64,000 bases of DNA, from contig JBHGNT010000008.1 in assembly GCA_043228905.1 (NCBI GenBank), forward strand, positions 14,136,001-14,200,000. The letters are read 5' to 3'. Positions 1 to 9,921 of this stretch are shown here, in pieces. The notes beneath the pieces are model-generated. The model did no database searches. It had not been told where the DNA came from and worked only from the letters and a program-made list of their open reading frames with translations. Position 1 is the stretch's first letter. Each line of letters opens with the position of its first letter. The DNA comes from Azolla caroliniana (Eukaryota; Polypodiophyta). A program made the position numbers and the translations under genes.

Positions 1-702
1 ATGAGTATCCAAGTAGCAGCGGGTACGCTCCAAGGGCATCTAGGCGTAATACTACCGTGGACATAGTAAAGGTATGCCCTCCTAGGATAAAATGGAGGTT
101 GTGGATTAACTCTATCGGTCGAACTGATCGCGTATCCATCATTCAAAGCCAAAACAGACATGCCTCCCATTGAGTTATGCCCAACTCGTGACATGTGGCC
201 TCACTGATCACATTAACGCCTGATCCACCGTCGATATGCAACCATGGACCTCGCGGCCTTTAACGACAATTTTGACTGTTGGATTCGGGGAATCCATGAG
301 TGGAGGTCTGGGTTCCGGCGCCATGAGATGCACGAAGGAGGTAGTTGGTTCCAAGCCGGTAGTACAGGATTGGACTGTTTCTTTGAAGCGGGGTAGGAGC
401 TGCAATAGTTTATGTAGAGGCATGGAGATTTGGTCGCTAGTGAGGGCTTGCCAGACCGGTTCGTTGTCGGTTTCTTCGGTAAGGAGCGATGGTGGCAATG
501 GGCCGTGACCGATCGCTTTTATTTTGGTGTGCATCTGATCGATGTTTGCTTGATTTGCCGTTGCGATACACTGCTTAGCGGTTTGGCGAACCTTGTCCTG
601 GATCTCCCATTGTGTCTGTTGAGCCTTACTTTGGGTGGTAACCTGCCGAACGTCAACCGCAATCATATTCACGGCTAGTTCTTTCCCGCGATTGTTTGTC
701 AT
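1..702 (-). pseudogene. Gypsy-3 Gag C-terminus and protease fragment
   Basis: This is a decayed Ty3/gypsy polyprotein fragment on the minus strand. Positions 702-208 encode a segment collinear with the Gag-protease linker of the better-preserved elements in this window (VNM..EV.QVTT motif, then LLQLLPRF). Just after, a frameshift near 240 moves the reading frame, and the protease active-site motif IDGGSGVNVIS continues in another frame down to about 150, where a TGA interrupts it. Protease homology (GGHTF, GAYPLLLG) then runs to base 1, so the element continues outside the window. No function can remain. The frameshift and stop are seen directly; the family assignment rests on similarity to Gypsy-1, -2 and -4 here. 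Confidence 0.8.
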
Positions 703-730
703 ACATTACGTACCATAATGGTCAGGTTGA

Positions 731-1319
731 TTAGTTGAAACAGGTTATCGTGGCGGAGTTGTTGGGTTCTCCTTGCTCGAATTGAGGATGTGCTAGGTTG
801 ATCTTCTCAAGATGATTGGGAATAGGACTGCGGAAGGTTTTCACGAGGCTCAGATTGAGGAGGCCGCCGATTATCGGTGTGTCGAGGGTCACGACGACGG
901 TTGTCAACGGGTCGTCGATTATTCCCCAGAGGTCGGAAGCCGCGATTATGATGTGGGGGTCGTCAATCATGTCGTGGCTATCAGGGTTCGTGATAGTCTC
1001 CCCGATCATAGTCATCGCAGTAATAGGGGTCATCCGGATAATAACGCGTGTCTCGATAATAGTGTGGCCGATTGTGATAGTATGGTGGCTCCAGTCGATA
1101 AGGAGGATCCTGGTGATAACGATCCGGTTTAGGGTGGTAGCCTTCATTTCGGTGAAGCCAATCATTCTCCCAGGGTCGTTCAACGTTTCTATTCCATGGG
1201 CAATGGTATAGAACTGGTGGAGCAGTTCGCGATGTCGTGAAGATTTTGGGCCATGGTGAGAAACCGGGGAATATCGAAAGAATTGACGGGGTGGAGCATG
1301 TACACTCACCCTTGTACAA
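731..1319 (-). pseudogene. Gypsy-3 Gag Arg/Tyr-rich linker remnant
   Basis: This lies upstream (in minus-strand sense) of the protease fragment. Reading from 1319 down gives a stretch dominated by Tyr, Arg, Asp and Pro (repeated RYY, PPYY and DRYH-like words). It resembles the Arg/Tyr/Asp-rich linker between the zinc knuckles of Gypsy-1 and Gypsy-4 Gag, and it sits in the same order relative to the protease. Two minus frames are open over this stretch and neither is clearly the ancestral one throughout, so it has suffered indels. The zinc knuckles themselves are not recognisable. Assignment is by composition and order only. Confidence 0.5.
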
Positions 1320-2270
1320 ATAATGGAGGTGATAGGGGCGCCTTTATAGCACCAAGTAGGATTTAAGTCGGGACAGAGAATCCCATGTAAATCGGGATTT
1401 ATCCCATATTGTTACGCATCCCTCTCCTTGTTCTATAAAAGGGAGCGTCCCTTGTAAAGGGGTTCCCATTTTCTTTGTATTTGGGTTCCGTTCCTCTTTT
1501 CGAGGTTCCATTTTTGTTAATAAACTTCTATGTATAAGTTCAGGTTTTTCCTCTGTCTCTGTCTCTATTCTTGAACACTTTATCTATATTAGGGATTCGT
1601 CTGTGTCTGTGCGTTCAGTGGCGTGTTCGGTGTGCATGCGTAGTTGGGTTGTCTTCGCTTTCTGCGGGTTCTCAGCACGCCACATCCCAATGTGTCTGTG
1701 TGCGTGTGTGGGTGCCGGTTTCTATCGTGGTGGTGAGTCTGTGTGCTCAAACGTTTGGTGGCAGGTTTCACTCCTTGGCGTGTAAGACCCATTCAAGCCG
1801 GCGAGCCTGAGTGCTCCCGGTAGGCCACTTGGCGATAAGAGGCGGTTCTAACAGAGAGGTGCCCTGCATGAGGATCCCGTCGCGCGAACAGGCGCGGGTG
1901 CTTCCCGACCGATCCTGGAATGCAGGCCTCCTCGCGCTTGCCGAGTGACACCAACATCACCACTAGCATCGGTATATATCGATGTATGTGTGTGTGTTTC
2001 TCCGGTTATCTTAGGTGTGGATATACGTGTCTGTGCGTTTCCGGTTAGCATAGGGTTCGAGTGCGGGTGCGTACGTGGTTGCCGGGGTAGGTGTGCCGGC
2101 ACTAACCGGGTGTATATGTGTGTGTGCGTGTGCGTGGGCACAACTAACCAGGATGTGACCCACGCCTCTTTTGAGGCCCTTGTACATACCAACGTGAAGG
2201 GCGGCAAGGATGAGGGCACGCTCTCTCGCTTCCCATGCGATTACCGGTCGCGTCCGGAGAGTTTCTGGAA
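1320..2270 (+). other. LTR-like insertion splitting Gypsy-3 gag
   Basis: About 0.95 kb of non-coding sequence separates the N-terminal and C-terminal Gag fragments of Gypsy-3. It carries a plus-strand TATA-like box (about 1433-1440) and a possible polyadenylation word aataaa near 1519, then long GT-rich stretches (for example 1985-2000 and 2108-2135). This looks like U3/R/U5 plus leader of an LTR element in plus orientation, but I could not find matching termini or a target duplication. A 15-nt word just beyond it (2378-2392) recurs beside a similar insertion at 27159-27693. The open frames here are low-complexity and not believable genes. Confidence 0.35.
1433..1440 (+). promoter_or_regulatory. 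Putative TATA box of LTR-like insertion
   Basis: A ctataaaa word is followed by a GC-poor leader. It is the only strong TATA-like match in the 1320-2270 block and suggests plus-strand transcription of an LTR. No direct evidence of use. Confidence 0.35.
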
Positions 2271-2274
2271 CCTG

Positions 2275-2745
2275 TCAACAAGGTCCGACCCGGAGACCAT
2301 CCGAGACTGAACTAGCCAGCAATGCGGCAAGCTCCACAGGATTCGGGTTTTCGGCAACTCCTCCCCTCCTGGTCCATGACCCCGGTGGTCCCACCCGGAT
2401 CCGACATGCGAGCGCAAATTTCCACGACAACGCTTTGGAATTCCCTGATGGAATAACTCTAGAAACTTGCAAGCGCGGATTTCCGCGACAACACTTTGGA
2501 ATTTCCCGGTGGAATAACTGCATGCGAACATCTTGGAATGCGGTAAACTCTCCCGGATCGTGGCGAGAATACCACCATGCAGCGGGCCTATCTAGCGAAA
2601 GGGTAAATTCCACAATTTTGGAGGAATCCACCTCCTCAGCGATGAGGTGTTGCATAGAATGGTTGACTTGCCACGTGGAAAGAAAAGAACGGATGTGAGA
2701 TTCTGCGTCGGGACCATCCGTGTAGCCAAATTGTGTGAACCGGGC
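2275..2745 (-). pseudogene. Gypsy-3 Gag N-terminal fragment
   Basis: Reading minus from about 2730, the translation matches the start of the retrotransposon Gag domain of the other gypsy copies: D-PDAESH, a TWQVNH-like segment, then a SSKIVEF..SLDRPAAWW segment aligned to SKIAEF..LEGPAARW. Similarity fades below about 2525, where a 61-bp tandem duplication lies, and the residues beyond are not Gag-like. The fragment sits directly after the primer-site motif at 2738-2752, as expected for the 5' end of a minus-strand element. It is non-functional. Confidence 0.7.
2412..2518. repeat. 61-bp imperfect tandem duplication in gag
   Basis: Unit 1 starts at 2412 (gcgcaaatttcc) and unit 2 at 2473 (gcgcggatttcc). 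Both continue through a tttggaatt core to a ggaataact word. The period is 61 bp and the copies have diverged by several substitutions. It lies inside the decayed gag of Gypsy-3. Confidence 0.8.
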
Positions 2746-2752
2746 GTGCCAA
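2738..2752 (-). promoter_or_regulatory. Gypsy-3 primer-binding-site-like motif
   Basis: The minus strand reads TTGGCACGCCCGGTT, four bases inside the presumed end of a 5' LTR (2757). The identical 15-mer occurs at 24378-24392 beside the 5' LTR of Gypsy-2. Position and conservation support a primer-binding site; I could not assign the tRNA. Confidence 0.6.
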
Positions 2753-2756
2753 TTTG

Positions 2757-2857
2757 TGTTAACCCGTTCTTCGGGAGAAACACCTTCGATTGCCCTTTAG
2801 GAAATCAGATCAAGGGGTCGTGGTACGTGGTGGAAAAACAGAAGGTATACAAGATTG
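2757..2857 (-). other. Truncated LTR remnant beside Gypsy-3
   Basis: The sequence opens with tgttaaccc, the expected inner end of a minus-oriented LTR, right after the primer-site motif. Copia-1 cuts it off at 2858. The rest of this LTR would be expected beyond 30835, but the sequence there cannot be matched with certainty. Confidence 0.45.
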
Positions 2858-2922
2858 TGTTGGGAATTCAGTCCCTTCGGATGAGATCTGAAGGAGCCGA
2901 AGGAACTGAAGTGGATCTAGGG

Positions 2923-3004
2923 ACATATCTGCAAATATGTTTTTGTGTGCCTATAAAGGCTATATTTGTAAATAGTCCTAAAGTCATATAAGTATACATA
3001 TGAC
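2923..3004 (+). promoter_or_regulatory. Copia-1 LTR palindromic TATA module
   Basis: Three short inverted repeats lie in a row: acatat/atatgt, ggctat/atag-cc (one insertion) and gtcatat/atatgac. The last encloses a TATA-like core. The same module is present in Copia-2 and Copia-3 LTRs, which supports a core-promoter or upstream regulatory role. Confidence 0.55.
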
Positions 3005-3048
3005 TTAGGGCAATCATTTTAGTAGTTGTTGTAGTTGTATCATAGGTG

Positions 3049-3154
<106 letters not shown>

Positions 3155-3271
3155 AAGCCACTGGTTGGTGAAGATACAAAGCACTGAGGTCGTTGCCTCT
3201 GAGTCTCCTATTGTACCTCCTTTTCTCATATAGTGATAGTTGGAGTCTCTGGGCTCCCGTGGTTTTTCCCT

Positions 3272-3564
3272 TGTTGAGAATCAAGCTCAACTTGGTCTAG
3301 TGTGTGAACTCACCTTGAGAGTGAAGAGACACTCCAACGGTCAAGAGTCACCATTATGTCACCACTTTGTATTCTAGCATTTAGTATGAGTCATAGAATC
3401 ATATTCTATGACACATAACTTATGAGCTTTCACATTCCCCATGCTCCATGAGCCTTGTAGTTAATGAAGAGAGAGGGTGACTACATAAAGCACCCTCCTC
3501 CCACCTTGTATAACGGTTGAGTCTTTCTCCTTTGTCAATATACTTTTACCTTGCGTATTCTTTG

Positions 3565-3607
<43 letters not shown>

Positions 3608-3665
3608 CACGCACATAACTCACATCTCTTCCGCTTCACAAGAATCCATCTCTTGATTCTTTACA
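3272..3665 (+). mobile_element. Solo LTR-A (copia type) inside Copia-1 LTR
   Basis: A 394-bp sequence starting TGTTGAGAATC and ending TTTACA is flanked by a perfect 5-bp duplication, tccct, at 3267-3271 and 3666-3670. The uninterrupted site is visible in the other Copia-1 LTR near 30706. It carries the GTTGAG/CTCAAC hairpin at its 5' end and a CT microsatellite (about 3571-3602) near its 3' end, like the LTRs of Copia-4. It is a solo LTR left by recombination between two LTRs. Confidence 0.9.
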
Positions 3666-3797
3666 TCCCTATTAGGGTTTTCCACGTAAACATCCTGTGT
3701 CGTCTCTTCTGTGTAAGTGTACGAACCTCCATTTCTGTTTTGTTCTTTCATAAAGTGTTTGAGTCTCGGTTGTGGCTGAGAACTATTCCTCACAATT

Positions 3798-3809
3798 TGG
3801 TATTAGAGC
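3798..3809 (+). promoter_or_regulatory. Copia-1 primer-binding site
   Basis: TGGTATTAGAGC lies three bases after the LTR end. It differs at one base from the TGGTATCAGAGC complement of plant initiator tRNA-Met, which Copia-2 carries intact at 47475-47486. Confidence 0.85.
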
Positions 3810-3819
3810 GAACAAGAAA

Positions 3820-4844
3820 ATGGAAGAGTCATTCGGAAGCATGTTTAAGCTCACCGGCACCAACTACCTATTGTGGAAGTCGAAGATGAGGGACATGCTC
3901 ATGGTCAAAGATCTTTGCCTATCGGTACAGTTCGGGGACAAGAAACCAAACAAGATCGATGCCATGACATGGGAGGTGATGCACATGAAGACGACGGCAT
4001 GCATACGGTGCTTGATCGACATGAGTCTGTACAACAACTTCATTGAAGAAAGTAAGGCTCATGTTCTTTGGGAGAAAATCAGCACCATGCTGGAGAGCAA
4101 AAACGTCGTAAATCGGGTTTTATTATTCCTAAAGTTAGTGAGACTCTGGTACCAGGACAGATCCAGCATGGCGGAGCACATGAACGCATTCCAGGGGGCT
4201 CATAAATCAAAAAACTTTGCTTGAAGTACCCCTAGCCGACGAGGTACTTGCATTGCTCTTGCTCGGTTCCCTCCAGGACAGTTGGGAGACGCTAGTTGTC
4301 ACTTTGGGCAACGCCGGGCCAAAAGGAAAGTAGTTGTACTTGGTAAGGGTAAAATCAAGCTTGCTAGATGAAGAAGCTCGCCAAAAGGATCGAGAATCCA
4401 GAACCGACCCGAAGACTTTGGTTACGGAAGATGACCAAAATTGGGGAAGAGGCCAAAATCGGACTCCCCAAAACCGGGACAAATCGGGGACGAGATCAAA
4501 GTCAAGGGGGAGGCCAACTTGCTTCTAATGTGGGAAGTCGGGGCACTTCTAGAAGAACTTTTGGCATTTCCCGAAAGAGAAAGCACCCGACACCATCGAT
4601 TCAAAGAAGAGTTCAGACCGAAATGGTTCGGACTAGAGAGGTCCGGATTAGAAAGGAACGTCGGTGATCGCGACAAGTGAAGAAGAATTGTTGCTCATCA
4701 CCGAGGAGAATGAGTTAAACCTTGTCAGCGACGAGACAACGTGGGTTGTTGATTCCGGAGCATAATTCCACTTAACACCAGACCAGAAATGCTTCCCATC
4801 CTATAGAGTTGGAGATCTTGGTTATGTCCGAATGGGGAATGAAG
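3820..4844 (+). pseudogene. Copia-1 gag and protease, decayed
   Basis: The first ATG after the primer site (3820) opens a Ty1/copia Gag reading frame (TNYLLWKSKMRDML, then the UBN2-type helical region) that stops at 4222. Collinear Gag similarity continues in shifted frames to about 4680. The zinc-knuckle area is recognisable but damaged. Protease similarity follows (TWVVDSGA) with a stop directly after the DSGA motif near 4765. Solo LTR-B interrupts the frame at 4845. Compared with Copia-2, there are at least two frameshifts and several stops, so no protein can be made. The parts are collinear with a standard copia gag-protease. Confidence 0.85.
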
Positions 4845-5301
4845 TGTTACGGGCATGACCATATAATATCCCGTGGTGAGAATTTACCGTAGTATTCTAT
4901 ACACGTGGATAAGTGTGAGGGTTAAACGAGAGTGTAAAGAAGGGGAGGATTACTTTTAAATCCTCGGGATTGAGACAACCCATTAGGCCAAGTGTGAACT
5001 TGCCTGGGGGCCTTGGGTATCGCTATAAATAAGAGGCCTAGCTACCCTCATTTGACTATCTTTTTGACTACATTGAGACTCTGCTCTTGTGGTGGGTCAA
5101 CTCTTGTAGTGAGTGCGCTAGCACCAGGTACGACTCGACGCCACAGCGGTGGTATGGGACGCCGATCGAGGCTCGAGTCCGTCTCGATCCCTTCGCTCGG
5201 GGGTGGTCGGGTGGATCGGCACCCTTCTTTCTCTTTCTCCTTTCTATCTATCATTAGTTTATCCTTATCTTAAGCTTACTTTAGTACCTAGATCTCTAAT
5301 A
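4845..5301 (+). mobile_element. Solo LTR-B inside Copia-1
   Basis: A 457-bp LTR starting TGTTACGG and ending TAATA (a one-base variant of the expected TAACA) is flanked by perfect tgaag duplications at 4840-4844 and 5302-5306. A TATA-like ctataaata near 5019 gives plus orientation. Copia-2 shows the uninterrupted codons at this point in the protease. No internal sequence or second LTR is present. Its family is not otherwise represented in the window. Confidence 0.88.
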
Positions 5302-5306
5302 TGAAG

Positions 5307-6592
5307 GGTTATGGCGAATTGTCGGCATAGGAGATGGGTGGTTGACGACATCAACCGGGTTCAATTCCAAGATGTCCGACACATTTCGGAGGTTCGGTTG
5401 AACTTGATATCATCCGGTCGGATAGAGGATGAACGCTACACGGGTAGCATCCGGAACAGAGTAATGAAATTCAGCAAAGGAAGCCTGATCGTGGCTCGAG
5501 CCCGGAAGATCAACAAGTTGTACCTGATGCACGCCTGGATATGCCGGGAAGAAGTGAACGTAGCATCCGACAACGCTGGTGAGTTGTGGCACAAGAGATT
5601 GTGTCATATGAGCCAGAAGGGGATGAAAAAACCTGCCAAAGATAACCTCATTCCAGAGGTAAAAGATGTGCATCTTGAGAAGTGCACCGATTGTTTGGCC
5701 AACAAGAAAAACCGAACCTCCTTTCAGTCAAAACCACCGATGAGATGGTGCATACCGATGTGTGTTAAGTGGACACGAAGTCACATGCTGGATCGTAGTA
5801 CTTCGTGACGTTCATAGGCGACCAAAGCCAGAAGCTGTGGGTCTCACCATTGAAGACGACGGATCAAGTGTTGTTTGTCTTCAAGGAGCTCAACTCGAGA
5901 GTGGAAAGGGAAACAAGCCGGAAGCTAAAGGCGGTTCGAGCAGATAATGGAGGCGAATACCGGGGGTAGTTCGAGGAGTACTGCCGGTCGAAGGGAATCT
6001 GGCTAGAATTCACCATGCCGAAGACGCCGGAATTGAACAGGTTGGGTGAACGGATGAACTGGACCATAATGGAGAGATTTTGAAGCATGCTAGCACATGC
6101 AAAGACACACCACAGAGAGTATGGACCGGTAAAGACGCGTCTTACTAGCATCTGAAGGTATTCGGTTGTCTCGCTTATGTGCATGTTGCAAAGGATAAGA
6201 GAGCAAATTTTGATCCGAAGTCACGGCCATGCATATTCCTTGGATATGGCGATGATGAGTTTGGATACCGAGTGTGGGACTTGGTCGACAAGAAGGTGTT
6301 CCGGAGTCGAGACATAGTCTTCATGGAAGACAAGACTATTGTCGACTGGGAGACGAAGAAGAAGATAACGAACTCCAGATCAACCGACGGGACCCATCCA
6401 GCTGGAGTTGGACAGAGACCAAACCGATTGAAGAAGAAGAAGATCGGGACACTAGAATCAGACAAGACCCCGAATCGGATTCGAATGAAGAACAGACAGA
6501 GGAACCGATGGATGAGAACGAAGGAAGAAGATATCCTCTCAGGGAGAGAAGAGCCCCCTAGAGATTTCCGGATGCAGAGCACGTATTGTTAA
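5307..6592 (+). pseudogene. Copia-1 integrase, decayed
   Basis: Coding similarity resumes directly after solo LTR-B. The GAG-pre-integrase zinc motif is clear (ELWHKRLCHMSQKG, then EKCTDCLANK). The integrase core after about 5760 is broken by frameshifts and stops; the second catalytic-Asp region (ADNGGEY-like) and the Glu region lie in different frames. The C-terminal part (CIFLGYGDDEFGYRVWD) is in good condition at 6179-6380. An acidic Glu/Asp-rich linker leads toward the reverse transcriptase. It is collinear with Copia-2 49000-50000. Confidence 0.85.
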
Positions 6593-6595
6593 CCG

Positions 6596-8176
6596 ATGAG
6601 GGGGAGCCGAAAAAGCTTCGAAGAAGAAAATAAATATACCCACAACTGCAAGTGGTTGAGTGCCATGCAGAACAAGATGGATTCCCTGCATGAGAACCAC
6701 ACATACGAATTGATAGAGTTGCCGAAAGTAAAGAGGGCACTCCATAACAAGTGGGTGTACAAGTTGAAACGGGGAGACGTATGAAATGCACCAAGGTACA
6801 AGGCCAAGATCGTGGTGAAGGGTTTTCAACAAAAGAAAGGAATGGATTTCGACGAGATCTTTGCCCCGGTAGTAAAGTTAACATCCATCCGGACGGTGTT
6901 AAGCATAGCGGAAAGCATAAACCTGGAGGTAGAGCAACTGGATGTCAAGACGGCATTCCTACATGGCGACCTCAAAGAAGAGATCTACATGCAGCAACCA
7001 GAAGGATTTGAGAAGAAAGGGAAGGAGCACCTGGTGTGCCGGTTGAAGAAGAGCTTATACGGACTGAAGCAAGGTCCCTGGCAATGGTATCGAAAGTTCG
7101 TCTCCTTCATGATCGACCAAGGGTACCACAAGACGCAAGCCGACCACTGTGTGTTCGTGAAGAAATTTGACGGAGGTGATTTCCTGATACTCCTACTGTA
7201 TGTAGATGGCATGTTGATCGTCGGACCGGACCGAACCAAAATCGGAAATCTGAAGAAGGCTTTGAACCATACCTTCTCAATGAAAGATTTGGGTCCGGAG
7301 AGACAGATAGTGGGGATGCATATAATCCGGGACCGGTCGAAGAAATTGCTATGGTTGTCACATGAGAAATACGTGACAAAGGTGCTTAAACGGTTCAACA
7401 TGTCGGATACGAAGCCGGTCAGGTCGACACTTCTGGCAAACTGCAAGTTGTCCGGAAAGTAGAGCCCAAAGATGAAGGCAGAGAAATCGGATATGATGAA
7501 GATACCATATGCCTCTTCCGTCGAAAACTTGATGTACGCGATGGTGTGCACCCGACCAGATATCGGATATGCAATCGGAGTGGTCAGCCGGTTCATGAGC
7601 AATCCAGGAAGAGAACACTGGAACGTGGTCAAGTGGATACTCTCGTACTTGAAAGGAACCTCGAGTATGTGCCTCCAGTTCGGCTTAGGTAAACCCCAAC
7701 TGGAAGGCTTTACGGATTCAGATATGTCGGTTGATGCGGATACCAACCGGTCCACATCTAGATACGTCATGACATATGCAGAGGGAGCCATATCATGGCA
7801 GTTGAGGCTGTAGAAATCCGTTGCATTGTCAACAACGGAAGCGGATTACATGGTATTTGTGGAAGCCGACAAGGAAGTAATCTAGATGAAGGACTTCATC
7901 GGAGAGATAGGGATCCGTCATGAGGAATATCGGCTCTACTGCGACAACCAAAGTGCCATCCACCTTGCTAAGAATGCGGCCTACCATTCCCGGACCAAGC
8001 ACATCCAAAGAAGATATCACTGGCTCCGGAAGAAGGTAGAAGATCAAGACTTCGCGCTGAGGAAGATCCACACGAAGCAGAACATGTCAGATATGTTGAC
8101 CAAGGTGCTGTCAGCCAACAAACTGGACACGTGCCGAAGACCGATCAGACTAACGAGAAATCCCATGTTGGAGTGA
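6596..8176 (+). pseudogene. Copia-1 reverse transcriptase and RNase H, inactive
   Basis: RT similarity starts near 6640 (LSAMQNKMDSLHENHTYEL). The core is open from about 6800 to 7460 (VKGFQQKKGMDFDEIFAPVV, DVKTAFLHGDL). The catalytic YVDD box is YVDG at about 7198-7209, losing one metal-binding Asp. A TAG follows CKLSGK near 7460. RNase H continues in the same frame with further TAG stops at 7811-7813 and near 7883, where Copia-2 has CAG and TGG. The C-terminus ends just before the polypurine tract at about 8176-8184. Confidence 0.9.
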
Positions 8177-8186
8177 ATGGGGAGTT

Positions 8187-8392
8187 TGTTGGGAATTCGG
8201 TCCCTCCAGATGAGACCCAAACAAGCCGAAGGAAGGAACCAGACCGAATGCAACATCCGGACTAGACCAGAAGGTATCCGGATGGATCTGGTGTGAACCG
8301 AATCCAGGGACATATCTGCAAATATGTTTCTTGTGTGCTTGTAAAGGCTATATTTGTAAATAGTCCTATAGTCATATAAGTATAAATATGAC
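8187..8392 (+). mobile_element. Copia-1 3' LTR, first part
   Basis: The LTR starts TGTTGGGAATTCGG directly after a purine-rich tract (gaatggggag). It continues through the palindromic TATA module and stops at 8392, where Copia-3 is inserted. The remainder is at 30526-30835. Confidence 0.88.
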
Positions 8393-8492
8393 TGTTAGGA
8401 AACAGGTCCCTCCGGATGGGAAGTGAGAAGAACAGTGTTGATGAGCAACTATCGGCCTCGGCCGAATCTGGTTGTGGAGTACCCGGCTACGG

Positions 8493-8926
8493 TGTTACCG
8501 GCCGGCAAAGGAGTCCAGAGTGGGAAATGGAGAGCTAATTAAGTAGTAGGAATGTGGTTGTAATTAAGCTATGAGTGTGGACGGACGGACCGGAATCGGT
8601 ATGCCGTTCCGGATCCGGACCGATCCCGAACAGGTGCGAATGGCACCGTTTTGTAATACAGACCGGAAACCTATTTAAAGGCCCGGATACAATGTAATAG
8701 GGAGCGGTTAATTAAAGAAAGCTTAAGCGTTGTTATCTCTCTGTGTTAATTGTCGTTCTGTCTTAATTGTTATAGCTTATGCGTGTTATGAAAGACGATC
8801 CTAATAAGTAACTTAATTAAGTCGGATTAAGCGTTGAAGTCTAATCCGGTTGCCGTAACACCCTTTGGTGAAGTGTCTCCCGTAGACACCCTGTGTTAGG
8901 CCATTGTCCGGCCCAAAGAGTTAACA
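8493..8926 (+). mobile_element. Gypsy-1-family solo LTR, plus orientation
   Basis: The 434-bp LTR (TGTTACCGGCCGG to GTTAACA) is the same family and length as the Gypsy-1 LTRs but in the opposite orientation. The flanks are tacgg (8488-8492) and aacgg (8927-8931), a target duplication with one substitution. With the Gypsy-1 3' LTR 561 bp away it forms a large inverted repeat. Confidence 0.88.
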
Positions 8927-8930
8927 AACG

Positions 8931-9050
8931 GAAGACCCGGTGAGAACTGGATGTGGAATACCCGACAATGGAAGACCCGGTGAGAACTGGATGACAAGTA
9001 CCCGGCAAGGAAGACCCGGTGAGAACCGGATATTGCAGGCCCGGTGAGAA
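8931..9050 (+). repeat. U3 tandem repeat of Copia-3
   Basis: The word gaagacccggtgagaac starts at about 8931, 8971 and 9010, with a partial fourth copy near 9037. This gives about 3.5 units of roughly 40 bp, upstream of the TATA module. Copia-2 has a different repeat in the same place. Confidence 0.85.
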
Positions 9051-9193
9051 CCTCCCATCGAATGAAGGGACATATATGTAAATATGTTCCAGAGAGCCCA
9101 CTAGGGCTATATTTAGCCGAAAGTCATATTAGTATAAATATAACCTAGGGCAAACTCAATATGTGTGTGTGTATAATTTTGGTGTAACGATTG

Positions 9194-9235
<42 letters not shown>

Positions 9236-9487
9236 TACAGAGCATGTCTCTGTTGTAACCACCGCCAAACGAAGATCGTGAGCAGGAGGTCGTTGCCTCT
9301 GTGCTCCCTGTTGTAATTGGTGGCATAGTGATGGAGTCTGTGGACTCCCGTGGTTTTTCCCTCTCAGGGTTTTCCACGTTAACATCCTGTGTATCCTTTT
9401 TCTGTTCGGGTACTTACCTCTATTCCCATTTCTTCTGTGTTCGATTGTTATCAAGTGATCTACGCTTCGGTTGTGACCGGAGATTAT

Positions 9488-9921
9488 TGTTAACTCTTCG
9501 GGCCGGACAATGGCCTAACACAGGGTGTCTACGGGAGACACTTCACCAAAGGGTGTTACGGCAACCGGATTAGACTTCAACGCTTAATCCGACTTAGTTA
9601 AGTTACTTATTAGGATCGTCTTTCATAACACGCGTAAGATATAACAATTAAGACAGAACGGCAATTAACACAGAGAGATAACAACACTTAAGCTTTCATT
9701 AATTAACCGCTAACTATTACATTGTATCCGGGCCTTTAAATAGGTTTCCGGTCTGTATTACAAAACGGTGCCATCCGCACCTGTTCGGGATCGGTCCGGA
9801 TCCGGAACGGCATACCGTTTCCTGTCCGTCCGTCCACACTCATAGCTTAATTACAACCACATTCCTACTACTTAATTAGCTCTCCGTTTCTCACTCTGGA
9901 CTCCTTTGCCGGCCGGTAACA
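9488..9921 (-). mobile_element. Gypsy-1 3' LTR
   Basis: 434 bp, TG...CA, reverse-oriented. It matches 30063-30496 with scattered transitions. The extra ORF of Gypsy-1 runs about 50 bp into it on the minus strand. Confidence 0.92.

Larger units (their letters stand above)
8393..9487 (+). mobile_element. Copia-3 solo LTR (main part)
   Basis: A copia LTR starting TGTTAGGAAACAGGTCCC resumes beyond Gypsy-1 at 30502 and ends at 30520 (ctgtca). A perfect atgac duplication flanks the whole insert (8388-8392 and 30521-30525). It contains a roughly 40-bp tandem repeat in U3 (8931-9050), the palindromic TATA module (9070-9143) and a GA run (about 9198-9232). A gypsy solo LTR (8493-8926) and Gypsy-1 are inserted in it. 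No internal copia sequence is present, so it is a solo LTR related to Copia-1 and Copia-2. Confidence 0.85.

Noticed and set aside
1848-2310. Overlapping frames on both strands at 1848-2310
   Set aside because: They come from GT/CA-rich sequence; the Cys/Val and Thr/His runs are microsatellite translations.
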